Below are positions 7,855 through 15,896 of a DNA stretch of 64,000 bases, piece after piece. The DNA lies in assembly GCA_963753105.1 (NCBI GenBank), contig CAVWBD010000009.1:1-64000 (forward strand), given 5' to 3'. The notes beneath the pieces are model-generated. The model was given only the letters and a program-made list of their open reading frames with translations, made no database searches and had not been told where the DNA came from. How positions within the stretch are numbered: the first letter of the stretch is position 1; each line of letters starts with the position of its first letter. A program made the position numbers and the translations under genes. This DNA comes from SZUA-36 sp963753105 (GTDB taxonomy: Bacteria; Pseudomonadota; Gammaproteobacteria; Xanthomonadales; SZUA-36).

Positions 7855-8192
7855 TCGCGACCAGCAAAGCTGGTCCCTCCTACAACAAAAACTCGCGACC
7901 GGTTACGCCGGTTGCTCCTACAAATTCCATTTTCGCGACCAGCAAAGCTGGTCCCTCCTACAACAAAAACTCGCGACCGGTTACGCCGGTTGCTCCTACA
8001 AATTCCATTTTCGCGACCAGCAAAGCTGGTCCCTCCTACAGCAAAAACTCGCGACCGGTTACGCCGGTTGCTCCTACAAATTCCATTTTCGCGACCAGCA
8101 AAGCTGGTCCCTCCTACAACAAAAACTCGCGACCGGTTACGCCGGTGCTCCTACAAATTCCACTCTCGCGACCAGCAAAGCTGGTCCTTCCC
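7855..8192. repeat. Tandem compound REP array, 78-bp period, about 4.4 copies
   Basis: The TCGCGACCAGCAAAGCTGG unit begins at 7855, 7933, 8011, 8089 and 8166. Each is followed by a second palindrome TCGCGACCGGTTACGCCGG and the linker AAATTCCATTT. The last interval is 77 because one T is missing in the second palindrome. Two different REP-like units alternate, so the array arose by tandem duplication of a pair. It fills most of the wecA-rfaH gap. Confidence 0.92.
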
Positions 8193-8370
8193 ACAGGCAA
8201 ATAATATAGCTTATGTTCAACACGTGAACAAATGGATTCCGGATTCTGTGCAGGGATGTACTTATGTCGCGTGAGCGCATGGCAGGGATTGTTCCCGACA
8301 ATCCCATGCATTTCCTCCGTCCTTGGAGGTCAGATGCGCGGGGCGACCTGAGCCTGGAATGACGATTCCT
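8193..8370. other. Intergenic hairpin region between REP array and wecA
   Basis: No gene is supported. The stretch contains the palindrome GTTCAACACGTGAAC (near 8214), the inverted repeat GCAGGGATTGTT-CCCGACAATCCC and CCTCC-GTCCTT-GGAGG. It is bounded by GGATTCCGGATTC and GCCTGGAATGACG, the ends of the dispersed CCGGAAT repeat family, so it may be an expanded member of that family. Confidence 0.4.
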
Positions 8371-9441
8371 CTATTCCAGGTCTATACCGACCTGACGGCC
8401 AAGGAACCGTCCATGCCGCCAGCAACGGCGCATGATGTACAGGTAGACAAGACCGAAGGCGATGTAGCCGTAGAACATCAGATACTCCGGCCATGCCCGG
8501 ATGTGCCCCACCAGGCCGACAGCCGTGGTGAGAACAAGAAGCGCGGTAATCGCGATACTGGTCTGAGTCACGCTGAATCCGGACTTGAGGAAAGCATGGT
8601 GAAGGTGGTACTGGTCAGCCTCCATCGAAGACCGGCCGTCACGCCAGCGATGCACCATCAGGCGGATTGTATCCAGCAGCGGGATACCGAGCAGCCACAC
8701 TGCTGTCATCGGGGCAAAGGCCCGGTCGTAACCGCTGCCCAGGTCGATAAACTGCCAGGCCAGTAACAGGCCCAGGAACATCGAACCGGAATCACCCAAA
8801 AATACGCGGGCACGCCGGTTCCACGGCAAACGGGCATTGAGCAGGAGAAAGCCCAGTACCGCCGCGACAGCGATCAACAATACAGTTACGTTTAAAATAA
8901 GACCCGCTTGCAACGCAAACCAGGCCATGGCTGATGCGGCAATGATGAAAATCGTGGAGGAAAGGCCATCGATACCATCCATCATGTTGAAGGCGTTGAT
9001 CACGCCCAGGGCGGAGAAAATGGTGATAGGAATACTTAGCCAACCCAGCGACAGAATCCCGTTCCACATCAGGCGGCCGAAATCTGTCAGCACCACGTCA
9101 CTGACAAATATCATGATGCAGCAGGCCAGGATTTGCAGGACAAACCGGATCCGTGGGCCTAGTTCGTGCAGGTCATCCAGGGTGCCGGTCACCAGCATCA
9201 AACCGCAGGCCAATAACAGGGGCAGAGCCTCGTAGCCAAAGGGTGTGACCAGCAAAATTGCCAGTACCAATACGATATAAATTGCGAAACCACCCACCAG
9301 AGGTACTGATTGTCGGTGCACTTTTCTGTCAGACGGGTGATCCAGCAAACCGAAACGGCGGGCAAGTGGCGCCAGCAACATGCATAGCAGCAGGGTAACA
9401 ACCGTAATGATAGGCAATATGATCAGTGGTTCAAAAGCCAT
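8371..9441 (-). CDS. wecA: Undecaprenyl-phosphate N-acetylhexosamine-1-phosphate transferase, WecA/MraY family
   Basis: The 356-residue protein has about ten membrane segments and all the family motifs. These are TLDDLHELG (D89-D90), NAFNMMDGIDG (N149-G159), VFLGDSGSMFLG (D217) and QYHLHHAFL (H279-H282). It transfers a sugar-1-phosphate, most often GlcNAc-1-P, from a UDP-sugar to undecaprenyl phosphate, starting each EPS repeat unit on the inner membrane. Its place between the RfaH-type gene and the PPP phosphatase/Wzc genes makes it the likely priming enzyme of this locus. The exact sugar cannot be read from sequence. Confidence 0.9.
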   Translation of the reverse strand: MAFEPLIILPIITVVTLLLCMLLAPLARRFGLLDHPSDRKVHRQSVPLVGGFAIYIVLVLAILLVTPFGYEALPLLLACGLMLVTGTLDDLHELGPRIRFVLQILACCIMIFVSDVVLTDFGRLMWNGILSLGWLSIPITIFSALGVINAFNMMDGIDGLSSTIFIIAASAMAWFALQAGLILNVTVLLIAVAAVLGFLLLNARLPWNRRARVFLGDSGSMFLGLLLAWQFIDLGSGYDRAFAPMTAVWLLGIPLLDTIRLMVHRWRDGRSSMEADQYHLHHAFLKSGFSVTQTSIAITALLVLTTAVGLVGHIRAWPEYLMFYGYIAFGLVYLYIMRRCWRHGRFLGRQVGIDLE

Positions 9442-9557
9442 AATTGCATGTCCAGTTTAGGCTGGTGGTGAGTCTCACTTGGATGTTCCCTGACCGTTTG
9501 TAAATATGGTGTTTGAATAATACATGAATCACCAAATCCTATGGGCGGGAACAACCA

Positions 9558-9745
9558 AGAATCGCGACCAGCTACGCTGGTTGCTCCTACAAAGACAAGA
9601 CAAGACAAGACAAATTGTAGGAGGGATCGGCGAAGCCGGTCGCGATTGGTTTTAGGCCGAAATCGCGACATAAACATCGCTCCCACAAGATCAGCTCCAT
9701 GCCTCGATTTCGCGAGCAGCAAAGCTGCTCCCTCCTACAGGAACA
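9558..9745. repeat. REP-like units in both orientations and a short ACAAG tandem
   Basis: A unit with a CCAGC-TACG-CTGG stem lies at about 9562-9591. (ACAAG) repeated four times follows near 9595. An inverted GTAGGAGGGATCGGCG..GTCGCGA unit is at about 9617-9646, and a GCAGC/GCTGC unit is at about 9711-9738. Partial GTAGGAGCAGCGCC units follow to about 9795. The 9442-9802 gap holds no other recognisable feature. Confidence 0.8.
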
Positions 9746-9802
9746 TGGTTATCCCACCCGGCCTGTGGGAGCAGCGCCTGTAGGAGCAGCGCCTCGCCGC
9801 GA

Positions 9803-10571
9803 TTACTCTTTTGTTTGTAAAATTCGCTGTGTATCCGCTTCCAGCACCAGGCAGGTCAGGACACCACTGCGGAATGCACCGGTGTCGATAGCCGATCCGG
9901 TTAGGCAATATCTCGGGCTCTGCGACGATGCTGTGACCATGCACGATGATGGCGCCATGATCTTTCTTGCTGTCGAGAAACTCGTCACGTATCCACAACT
10001 GGTCTTCCGGCAGCTGTTTCTCCAGCGCGAGACCCGGCTTGATACCTGCGTGCACGAAATAGTAGTTGCCGCATTGCCAGGAGTTTGCGCACGACTGCAG
10101 AAAATCGCGGTGCGTATCCGGTAACGCCCGGTCCAGCCTCTTGGCCAACTCAAAAACCTCCTGCCTGGCCGGGATGTGCGCCAAGGGAATGCCGTAACTG
10201 TTCAGCGCTTCACGCCCGCCAAAATTTATCCATGAAGCTGTCGCTTCGGGGTGCTCGATAAAGCTCAGCAGAATCTGTTCGTGGTTGCCCTGCAGGTATA
10301 CCGCTTCGAAATCCGGTAGTGGTTTCTCCAGCAGCAGATCAATGACCTGTTTTGTATCCGGTCCGCGATCAACGAAATCACCCAGGTAAACAAGGTGTTT
10401 TGTACCTTCGAAATCCTCGGTATCGGTCAAAATTTGCCGGTGCAGATCTTCCAGCAGATCCGCTCGGCCGTGGATATCACCGATGCAATAGACCCGCTCG
10501 CCAGCGGGAATACAGGGCTTGGTGCCCTTTTTATCCCTGTTTCGTAGCTTGTTGATGATGCGGGTGATCAT
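9803..10571 (-). CDS. PPP-family metallophosphatase (ApaH/PrpA-like), C-terminal frameshift
   Basis: The protein has the PPP phosphatase motifs in order: GDIHGRADLL, YLGDFVDRGPD, QGNHEQILL, a central YYFVHAGIKPG, and IVHGHS. The ATG at 10571 (MITRIINKLRNRDK) is chosen because the longer reading starts inside a REP repeat. A single extra base at 9890 shifts the tail. Removing it gives NRIGIDTGAFRSGVLTCLVL and a natural end at 9803 (about 255 residues). Such enzymes remove phosphate from serine, threonine or tyrosine, or hydrolyse dinucleotide polyphosphates. Lying next to the Wzc-type tyrosine kinase, it may oppose it; that link is inference. Confidence 0.82.
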
Positions 10572-10589
10572 GGTGACATGATTATAGAG

Positions 10590-10726
10590 AATCGCCGCGA
10601 ATCGCGACATAAACGTCGCTTCTACAAGATCAGCTCCATGCCTCAATTTGCGAGCAGCAAAGCTGCTCCCTCCTACAAGGACGAGACAAATTGTAGGAGG
10701 GATCGCCGAAGGCGGTCGCGATTCAT
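10590..10726. repeat. REP-like units between the phosphatase and wzc-type genes
   Basis: A degenerate TCGCGACATAAACGTCGCTTCTAC unit lies at about 10598-10623. A TTGCGAGCAGC-AAAG-CTGCTCCCTCCTAC unit lies at about 10648-10677, and an inverted GTAGGAGGGATCGCCG..GGTCGCGATT unit at about 10694-10725. The phrase GATCAGCTCCATGCCTC is shared with 9690, showing duplication of the surrounding DNA too. Confidence 0.75.
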
Positions 10727-10729
10727 CGT

Positions 10730-13009
10730 TTAGCTTTGGTAGTACTGCCCGTACCTGCCGTAGTGGTAGTAATAACCGGAGTCGCCATAACCCAGACGCC
10801 CGTAGCGCTTCAGGTCCACCTGCTGCAGCACGATCCCGGCGATATCCGCACCACCTTTTTGCAACAGGTCAATGGCTGCCCGTGCCACCTTGCGCGGGGT
10901 CTTGTCCCAGCGCACCACGAACAGAGTCTTGTCGGTGATCTGGCCAATGACCCGGGCATCGGCAACCGCCATCACCGGCGGTGTGTCGAACAGTACATAG
11001 TCGAAGTGCTGTTTCAGCGTGGCCACGATGTTGCGCATGCGCTTGGATGAGAAGATGTCGCCCGCGTTTGCGTACTTGGCATCACCGGTGCGCATGAAAT
11101 CGATACCGGTTGCCTCATGCCGGACGATGAATTCATCCGGCACGTCCGTCTCGGCCAACACGTAGTCTGTCAGGCCGGGGCCCTTGTCCGGCAAGCCCAG
11201 GCGTTGGTTGATGCTGGAACGGCGCAGGTCCGCGTCCACCACCAGCACTTTTTTACCTTCCTTGACCATCACCGTGGCCAGGTCCAGCACCAGCGAGGAC
11301 TTGCCCTCTTCGGGTACAGAGGAGGTAACCTGGATGGCCTTGATCAGCGCATCCGGGTCGGACAGCTTCAGGGATACCTTCAGGGAGTTGATGGCTTCCA
11401 CGTAACCGGAATGCGGTTTCTTCAGCAGATAGTCGTTGGGCTCCACCTTGGCCGGCAATTTCGGGATCATGCCAATGGCGTGGATACCCAGCTCCTGCTG
11501 GACCTGCTCCGGACTGTACAGGCCGGGGTTCAGGAAATGCAGAACAAATACCAGCCCGCAAGCGCCAAGGAAACCCAGCAATACGATGATCGTGAAGGAC
11601 CGTTTCTTGTTCGGATATGACGCCGCCAGCGGAACCTCGGCAGCGGATATCACCCGCGCATCGGAAGTGGCGATGCCCTGGGTGGAAGATGTCTCTTTGA
11701 ACCGGTTCAGGAAGGTCTCGTAAAGCACGCGGTTGGCGGCAGCCTCACGCTCCAGGGTTCGCAACTGGACAGCCTCGCGATTCTGCGCGCCGCTTTGCAC
11801 TTCGGTCTCGCCAAGACTTTGTTCCAGGCTGCGTTCACGTATTTTCGCTACCTCAACTTCATTCTCAAGACCTTGCTTTATTTTATTGATTTCAATATTT
11901 ATTCTTTGCTTAATATCTTCGAGCTCAGCATTAACCTGCAGCATGCGCGGATGCTTGGGGCCGTATTCGATGGACAGCTCGGATATGCGCCGCATGACCG
12001 CGGCTTCCTGGTTGCGCAATTGCTGGATCAACGGTGAGGAAAGCACCTCGTTGGCGGTTTCCATACCCTGCCCGCCCTCGCTGATCAGCCGGTTAACCTG
12101 TTGCAGGCGAGCTTCCGCTGCCGCACGTTCGGCACGGGATACGATCAACTGGCTGTTTATCTCGGAAAGCTGTTCCCTCATGATGCCGGTGCCGGCGCCT
12201 CCGGACAGGCCGTGACCCTCGCGGTAGATTTCCACTGCCCGCTCGGACTCGACCACCTGTTGTTCCAGCCCGGACAACTGCCCGGTCAGCCACGCGGTGG
12301 CTTTTTCCGTGGCGTCGAACTTGGCCTGTAACTTGTCGAGGATATAGGCATCGGGCACCTCGTTGGCGATCCGGGCCGCCAGTGCCGGGCTCAGGGAACT
12401 GAACTGGATGGTAATCACGTTGGACCATTCAATCGGCTCGGCGCTTAACTTATCCAGGAAGATGTTGGTGGCGTTGATCATCGTGCGGTCGGCCGCCTCT
12501 TCAGCGCCCGGTGGCACGCTTTGCAACTCGCCACTGATGGCTTCAGTGACCGCTGTCTTCCAGCTTTGCGGAATCCAGGTCTTCGGGTTCAGGTATTTAA
12601 GGAAATCGAAGAATCCTTTCTCCGGTTCACGCAGAGACGGGTTGAATTCCTCGTAGCTGAGCAGGTTGAGCTTTTCGATGACCTTGGTGGCCAGCCCGCG
12701 CGAGCGCAGCACCTCGACCTCGCCAATCGCCTCCTCGCCGTAGTAGCGGTCCCTCGTGAGCACCTGCTCGATGTCCACCACCTGGGTTTCCGGCAGGTTG
12801 ATCATCAGCGTGGAGGTGGCCGTGTAAACGGAGCGCAACTGGTTGACTTGGATGAAGCCAATTACGGCTACGAACAACGTAATAGCGATAATCAAACGGC
12901 GCCTGAACCACAGCAATTGCAGGTAGTCGAGCAGTGGAAACGGTTCTTCGGTCTGCATACTTTCCTGCTGAAAGTATTCCTGGTTCGATGCTGGTTGTCC
13001 CTGCTGCAT
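10730..13009 (-). CDS. Polysaccharide co-polymerase / tyrosine autokinase, Wzc type
   Basis: The 759-residue protein has an N-terminal chain-length domain. One membrane segment is at about 38-55, periplasmic coiled coil spans about 230-430, and a second membrane segment is at about 472-492. The C-terminal BY-kinase carries a Walker A-like loop SSVPEEGKSS (563-572), Walker A' VLVVDADLRR (about 588-597) and FDTPP (674-678). The last 24 residues contain nine tyrosines, the cluster that is autophosphorylated. With the Wza-type protein it governs polymer length and export. It overlaps the wza-type gene at base 13009. The presumed phosphatase is immediately downstream. Confidence 0.93.
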   Translation of the reverse strand: MQQGQPASNQEYFQQESMQTEEPFPLLDYLQLLWFRRRLIIAITLFVAVIGFIQVNQLRSVYTATSTLMINLPETQVVDIEQVLTRDRYYGEEAIGEVEVLRSRGLATKVIEKLNLLSYEEFNPSLREPEKGFFDFLKYLNPKTWIPQSWKTAVTEAISGELQSVPPGAEEAADRTMINATNIFLDKLSAEPIEWSNVITIQFSSLSPALAARIANEVPDAYILDKLQAKFDATEKATAWLTGQLSGLEQQVVESERAVEIYREGHGLSGGAGTGIMREQLSEINSQLIVSRAERAAAEARLQQVNRLISEGGQGMETANEVLSSPLIQQLRNQEAAVMRRISELSIEYGPKHPRMLQVNAELEDIKQRINIEINKIKQGLENEVEVAKIRERSLEQSLGETEVQSGAQNREAVQLRTLEREAAANRVLYETFLNRFKETSSTQGIATSDARVISAAEVPLAASYPNKKRSFTIIVLLGFLGACGLVFVLHFLNPGLYSPEQVQQELGIHAIGMIPKLPAKVEPNDYLLKKPHSGYVEAINSLKVSLKLSDPDALIKAIQVTSSVPEEGKSSLVLDLATVMVKEGKKVLVVDADLRRSSINQRLGLPDKGPGLTDYVLAETDVPDEFIVRHEATGIDFMRTGDAKYANAGDIFSSKRMRNIVATLKQHFDYVLFDTPPVMAVADARVIGQITDKTLFVVRWDKTPRKVARAAIDLLQKGGADIAGIVLQQVDLKRYGRLGYGDSGYYYHYGRYGQYYQS

Positions 13010-13599
13010 CAGAACATCCGCTCGGCGATACGAATGATGTCACCCGGACGCACCTTGTCATTGACGTCCAGCTTGATCTCCGTCTTGTCGGGATCAGCGC
13101 CGCGCACCACGAAGACGTGGTCTTTCTTGGCCCGGTAGGTGTAACCGCCGGCGATGGCCACTGCCGTCAGGTAGGTCATGCCATCCACGTAGGCGTAGGA
13201 GTTGGGGCTCTTGACCTCGCCGATGATGTAAAAGGGTCTGAAATTCTGCACCCGCACCGAAATCCGCGGGTTCACCAGGTAGTCCGGTTTGAGCTTGCTG
13301 ACCAGCAAGGCCTCCAGTTCCGTCGGGGTCAAGCCGCCGGCATCGACTTTGCCGATCAGGTGCATGGTGAAGCGGCCGTTGCCGTCCAGCGTGTATTCGC
13401 CGGTCAGATCATCCTGGTTGAACACGTCGATCTGTAGCTTGTCGCCGGCACCAAGACGGTAGGAAAGATCGGTAACACCGGCTACCTCGTCCTGGGCCCA
13501 GGCTGACGAGAAGAACAGCATTGCACAGCCAAGCAGCAGCAACATCATCAGTAACCGCTGCGTGCATGTTCTGTTCATCGCTGATGTCCGTGGATACAT
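13009..13599 (-). CDS. Polysaccharide export protein, Wza/SLBB type
   Basis: From the ATG at 13599 this encodes about 196 residues: a signal sequence (LLMMLLLLGCAMLFFSSAWA), a poly-export domain (YRLGAGDKLQIDVFNQDDL, then GGLTPTELEALL and NPRISVRV), and an SLBB-like domain (FYIIGEVKSPNSYAYVDGMT, then DKVRPGDIIRI). It would form the periplasmic or outer-membrane part of the EPS exporter with the Wzc-type partner, whose gene it overlaps. A cysteine in the signal region could serve as a lipobox but the context is weak. A second ATG at 13578 is possible. The longer reading to 13800 runs through a terminator and is rejected. Confidence 0.88.
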   Translation of the reverse strand: MYPRTSAMNRTCTQRLLMMLLLLGCAMLFFSSAWAQDEVAGVTDLSYRLGAGDKLQIDVFNQDDLTGEYTLDGNGRFTMHLIGKVDAGGLTPTELEALLVSKLKPDYLVNPRISVRVQNFRPFYIIGEVKSPNSYAYVDGMTYLTAVAIAGGYTYRAKKDHVFVVRGADPDKTEIKLDVNDKVRPGDIIRIAERMF

Positions 13600-13645
13600 A
13601 ATCCCCCGAATTCTATAGTGTATGGCCCGCTGGAATCGTCCGCTG

Positions 13646-13675
13646 ATTATAGTGCCATAAAAAAAAGATGACCAA
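13646..13675 (-). promoter_or_regulatory. Possible promoter for the wza-wzc-type genes
   Basis: On the minus strand a perfect TATAAT lies at 13651-13646. A weak TTGGTC (13675-13670) sits 18 bases upstream and overlaps the terminator stem. Transcription would start near 13639, leaving a leader of about 40 bases before the ATG at 13599. The -10 match is strong; the -35 match is poor. Confidence 0.4.
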
Positions 13676-13702
13676 GCCCGTGAGAGCCCCGGCCATCTTT
13701 TT
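13659..13702 (-). terminator. Intrinsic terminator after the beta-barrel gene
   Basis: The minus strand reads AAAAAGATGGCC, a GC-rich middle (GGGGCTCTCACGGGC), then GGTCATC followed by eight T. With one G-U pair the stem is complete. It lies 19 bases past the beta-barrel stop and before the wza-type start, so it would separate the two transcripts unless read through. Confidence 0.75.
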
Positions 13703-13720
13703 ATATCCCTTGTGCCGGGT

Positions 13721-15064
13721 CTAGAATTCCGCCCCGAGCGTAATAAACCAGCGGTTGGTCCGGTACTCGAAGTCGGACGTATTGGCATCCTGCCTTTCAT
13801 AGGTGTAACCGCCGCTGATATAAAAATGCCTGTTGAATAAATAACTCACGCCAACGCCCGCGCGTACGACCTCGGTTTTGCTCAACATGGCCGCGTCATT
13901 ATCTATCGTTTCATAATCATTGTCGGTGTAGGACACACGCGCATTGAGCAGCAGGTTGCGCCGCAACTCGTGCTGGACACGCACTGAATACAGTGAGCTG
14001 TAGTACCCCGATGCATTTGTCTGGGTCGTTTCCTGCGGCGTGTTGGCAAACTTGAAGCTGATATTGGTCAGTTCGGTCGGTGTCCATTCCAGGCTGGCGC
14101 CGATGCCAAAACCATCAACTTTCGAGAACCGTGCATCGTCATAATCCTGCTCGACATATTGAAGATAAATATCGCCGCTTACGATGCCTGCCTTATTCCA
14201 TGCCAGGCCGCCTCTGAAGTCACTGCCATCGGAGGAACGTTCAAAACCTTCGCTGTCAACGGTCTGGTCATAATCGAGCGTGTTGGCAGCATAACTGACA
14301 AAAACAGCGCTTTGCTCGGAATAGCCGTAGTCCAGCCTTAAGGTGTACGTGTCGCGTGACCTGTCACGATCCTGGTTATCGAGTACGTTGCCATCACCAT
14401 CCTTGTTGTCGTCGTAGTCCGTGTCCTGCATGTCGTATGCAAGCATCGCGGTCAGACGGTTAAAAGTGTGGCTGTAGCCCAGGTCAAATCCACTGAACGC
14501 AAACTCGGTGGGCTTGACCCCGCCTACATCGTCGGGTGAACTGCGGTCCTCGTGCAACTGCATGTAAGAGGCCTTGTAGTTGAAGAAGCTGCCGCGCTTG
14601 ACGTCCACACGGCCGTTCAGATTCGCCGTCCAGTCCTCGTAGTCCTCGTCACCGAAATCACTGTAGCGGCCGATATCGGCGAAAAAGCCGAGGTTGACTT
14701 CGTGACGGTTCCAGTCGCTGCCCAGGCTGGCCCACGGCCGCACATGGATGATGGAATCGCTTTCCTCGTCTTCCCCGAAGTAGTAGATATTGTCATTCGC
14801 TTCATAAGCGAGTTCGGCCCCCGCACCCAGGATAAATCCGCCCAGGGATGTGGGTGCAGGCTGATAATCCACCGGTTTGCGATCGACCGATTTCTGCAGC
14901 AGCCCCGGGTCATAGTACTGCTGTGCCTGTGAAACTGCAGGCAGCAGCAGAACGACAAGCCCGGCCAGCTGGACATTGCGTTTCAGTGATCTGACGAGCT
15001 TGCTTGCTACCATTCCCTTCCTTGCTGCTATTCCCAAAATCCCTTTCGGGCGTTTTTTCTTCAT
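13721..15064 (-). CDS. Outer-membrane beta-barrel protein of the EPS locus (BBP2-like)
   Basis: The 447-residue protein has a long N-terminal signal (LAGLVVLLLPAVSQA, mature from about QQYYDPG). Alternating amphipathic strands rich in aromatic residues and aspartate follow (for example HEVNLGFFADIGRYSDFG), and it ends in phenylalanine (WFITLGAEF), a typical outer-membrane barrel terminus. Barrels of this kind accompany Wza/Wzc systems and probably help export or retain polymer at the outer membrane. An intrinsic terminator follows the stop. Specific ligands are unknown. Confidence 0.82.
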   Translation of the reverse strand: MKKKRPKGILGIAARKGMVASKLVRSLKRNVQLAGLVVLLLPAVSQAQQYYDPGLLQKSVDRKPVDYQPAPTSLGGFILGAGAELAYEANDNIYYFGEDEESDSIIHVRPWASLGSDWNRHEVNLGFFADIGRYSDFGDEDYEDWTANLNGRVDVKRGSFFNYKASYMQLHEDRSSPDDVGGVKPTEFAFSGFDLGYSHTFNRLTAMLAYDMQDTDYDDNKDGDGNVLDNQDRDRSRDTYTLRLDYGYSEQSAVFVSYAANTLDYDQTVDSEGFERSSDGSDFRGGLAWNKAGIVSGDIYLQYVEQDYDDARFSKVDGFGIGASLEWTPTELTNISFKFANTPQETTQTNASGYYSSLYSVRVQHELRRNLLLNARVSYTDNDYETIDNDAAMLSKTEVVRAGVGVSYLFNRHFYISGGYTYERQDANTSDFEYRTNRWFITLGAEF

Positions 15065-15101
15065 TCTATATAAAAGTCTTCAGTCTACCCACAGCCCAGC
15101 G

Positions 15102-15581
15102 TCAATTGCGGCTGGGCACCTTCTCGATCTCCAACAAATCCATTTCCATTGCTGAGTCTGAACCAAAATTCTGCGGACCACCCTTGCGTTTGTAGGGCCC
15201 GAAGTGCACCGCTGCCAGCACCGCCTTGGTATTGACGCCAGGAACGGCGTTAATTGCCGCAACGATCGCTTCCGTATTCTCCGGCGACAACTCAGCCAAC
15301 ACCTGGGCAACATCGGCTGCAAAAACGGGTGCTGCTGCGGCCATGGCGCCTGCGATATCGGCCAGTGACCCTGAGCCGTTGTCCGGATCATGCACAACGC
15401 CCACACCATCTTCACCGATCAAACTGGCTGCCAACGCCAAGTCCGCGGCAGACGAGTTCGCATCCACGGTGAGCACTTGCGTGTTTGAATCAGTATCAAT
15501 ATAGGACAGCGCAACCTGGTCAGCTACTGCTGATGATGCCCAGACAAACATACAGAGCATCAAGGCCAGAACCATCGACAT
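15102..15581 (-). CDS. Secreted alanine-rich protein of unknown function, first gene of the EPS locus
   Basis: With a start at 15581 (or 15575) the protein is about 159 residues. It has a clear signal peptide (MVLALMLCMFVWASSAVA) and then DQVALSYIDTDSNTQVLTVD. An alanine-rich middle has repeated NxxAxxAAI-like helices (AGAMAAAAPVFAADVAQVLA, then NTEAIVAAINAVPGVNTKAV), and the tail is charged. I do not recognise a family. The upstream-extended reading to 15734 adds non-signal-like residues and is rejected. It lies 37 bases before the beta-barrel gene on the same strand, so it is probably a periplasmic or surface accessory of EPS export. Confidence 0.6.
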   Translation of the reverse strand: MSMVLALMLCMFVWASSAVADQVALSYIDTDSNTQVLTVDANSSAADLALAASLIGEDGVGVVHDPDNGSGSLADIAGAMAAAAPVFAADVAQVLAELSPENTEAIVAAINAVPGVNTKAVLAAVHFGPYKRKGGPQNFGSDSAMEMDLLEIEKVPSRN

Positions 15582-15896
15582 CCTTATCTCGGTTTTCCGG
15601 TATGGCACGTAAAATCCTCGAAAAAGTTGAAAGCCCGTCCTGATCCGTTCCTGAAACAGGGTTCCTTCCAGCCAGTATATAAGACCATGCATTTGATTTA
15701 CAGCTATTAACGAATAAAAAAAACTATGAAACAAGTTATTTTTTTTATGTAAAATAGTAACCTATCAGTATTGATTCATCCTGCGGATATCAATCACGGG
15801 ATGGCGACTGATGATGCAGGGATGTAAGCTTGTACCTGCCAATTTACTGTAATGAGTGATTGGTTTCAGATAGCGCTCATAGGGAGGCATAGGGAA
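15582..15896. promoter_or_regulatory. A+T-rich divergent intergenic region
   Basis: The 315 bases separate the minus-strand EPS genes from the plus-strand giant gene and must hold promoters for both. The core 15715-15770 is very A+T-rich, with runs of A and T. On the minus strand TTGATA is followed after 17 bases by only a weak TACTGA. No JUMPstart/ops-like GGCGGTAGCG motif is seen. No individual promoter is convincing. Confidence 0.35.

Noticed and set aside
6884..8274. Open frames made of repeated RPAKLVPPT/DQQSWSLL motifs
   Set aside because: They are translations of the REP arrays and flanks, with no independent coding evidence.
9735..9802. Extended arginine/cysteine-rich C-terminus of the PPP phosphatase
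   Set aside because: It results from one extra base at 9890; the other frame gives the natural family-like ending at 9803.
13600..13800. N-terminal extension of the Wza-type protein
   Set aside because: It passes through the terminator hairpin and the promoter-like TATAAT; the signal peptide fits the start at 13599.
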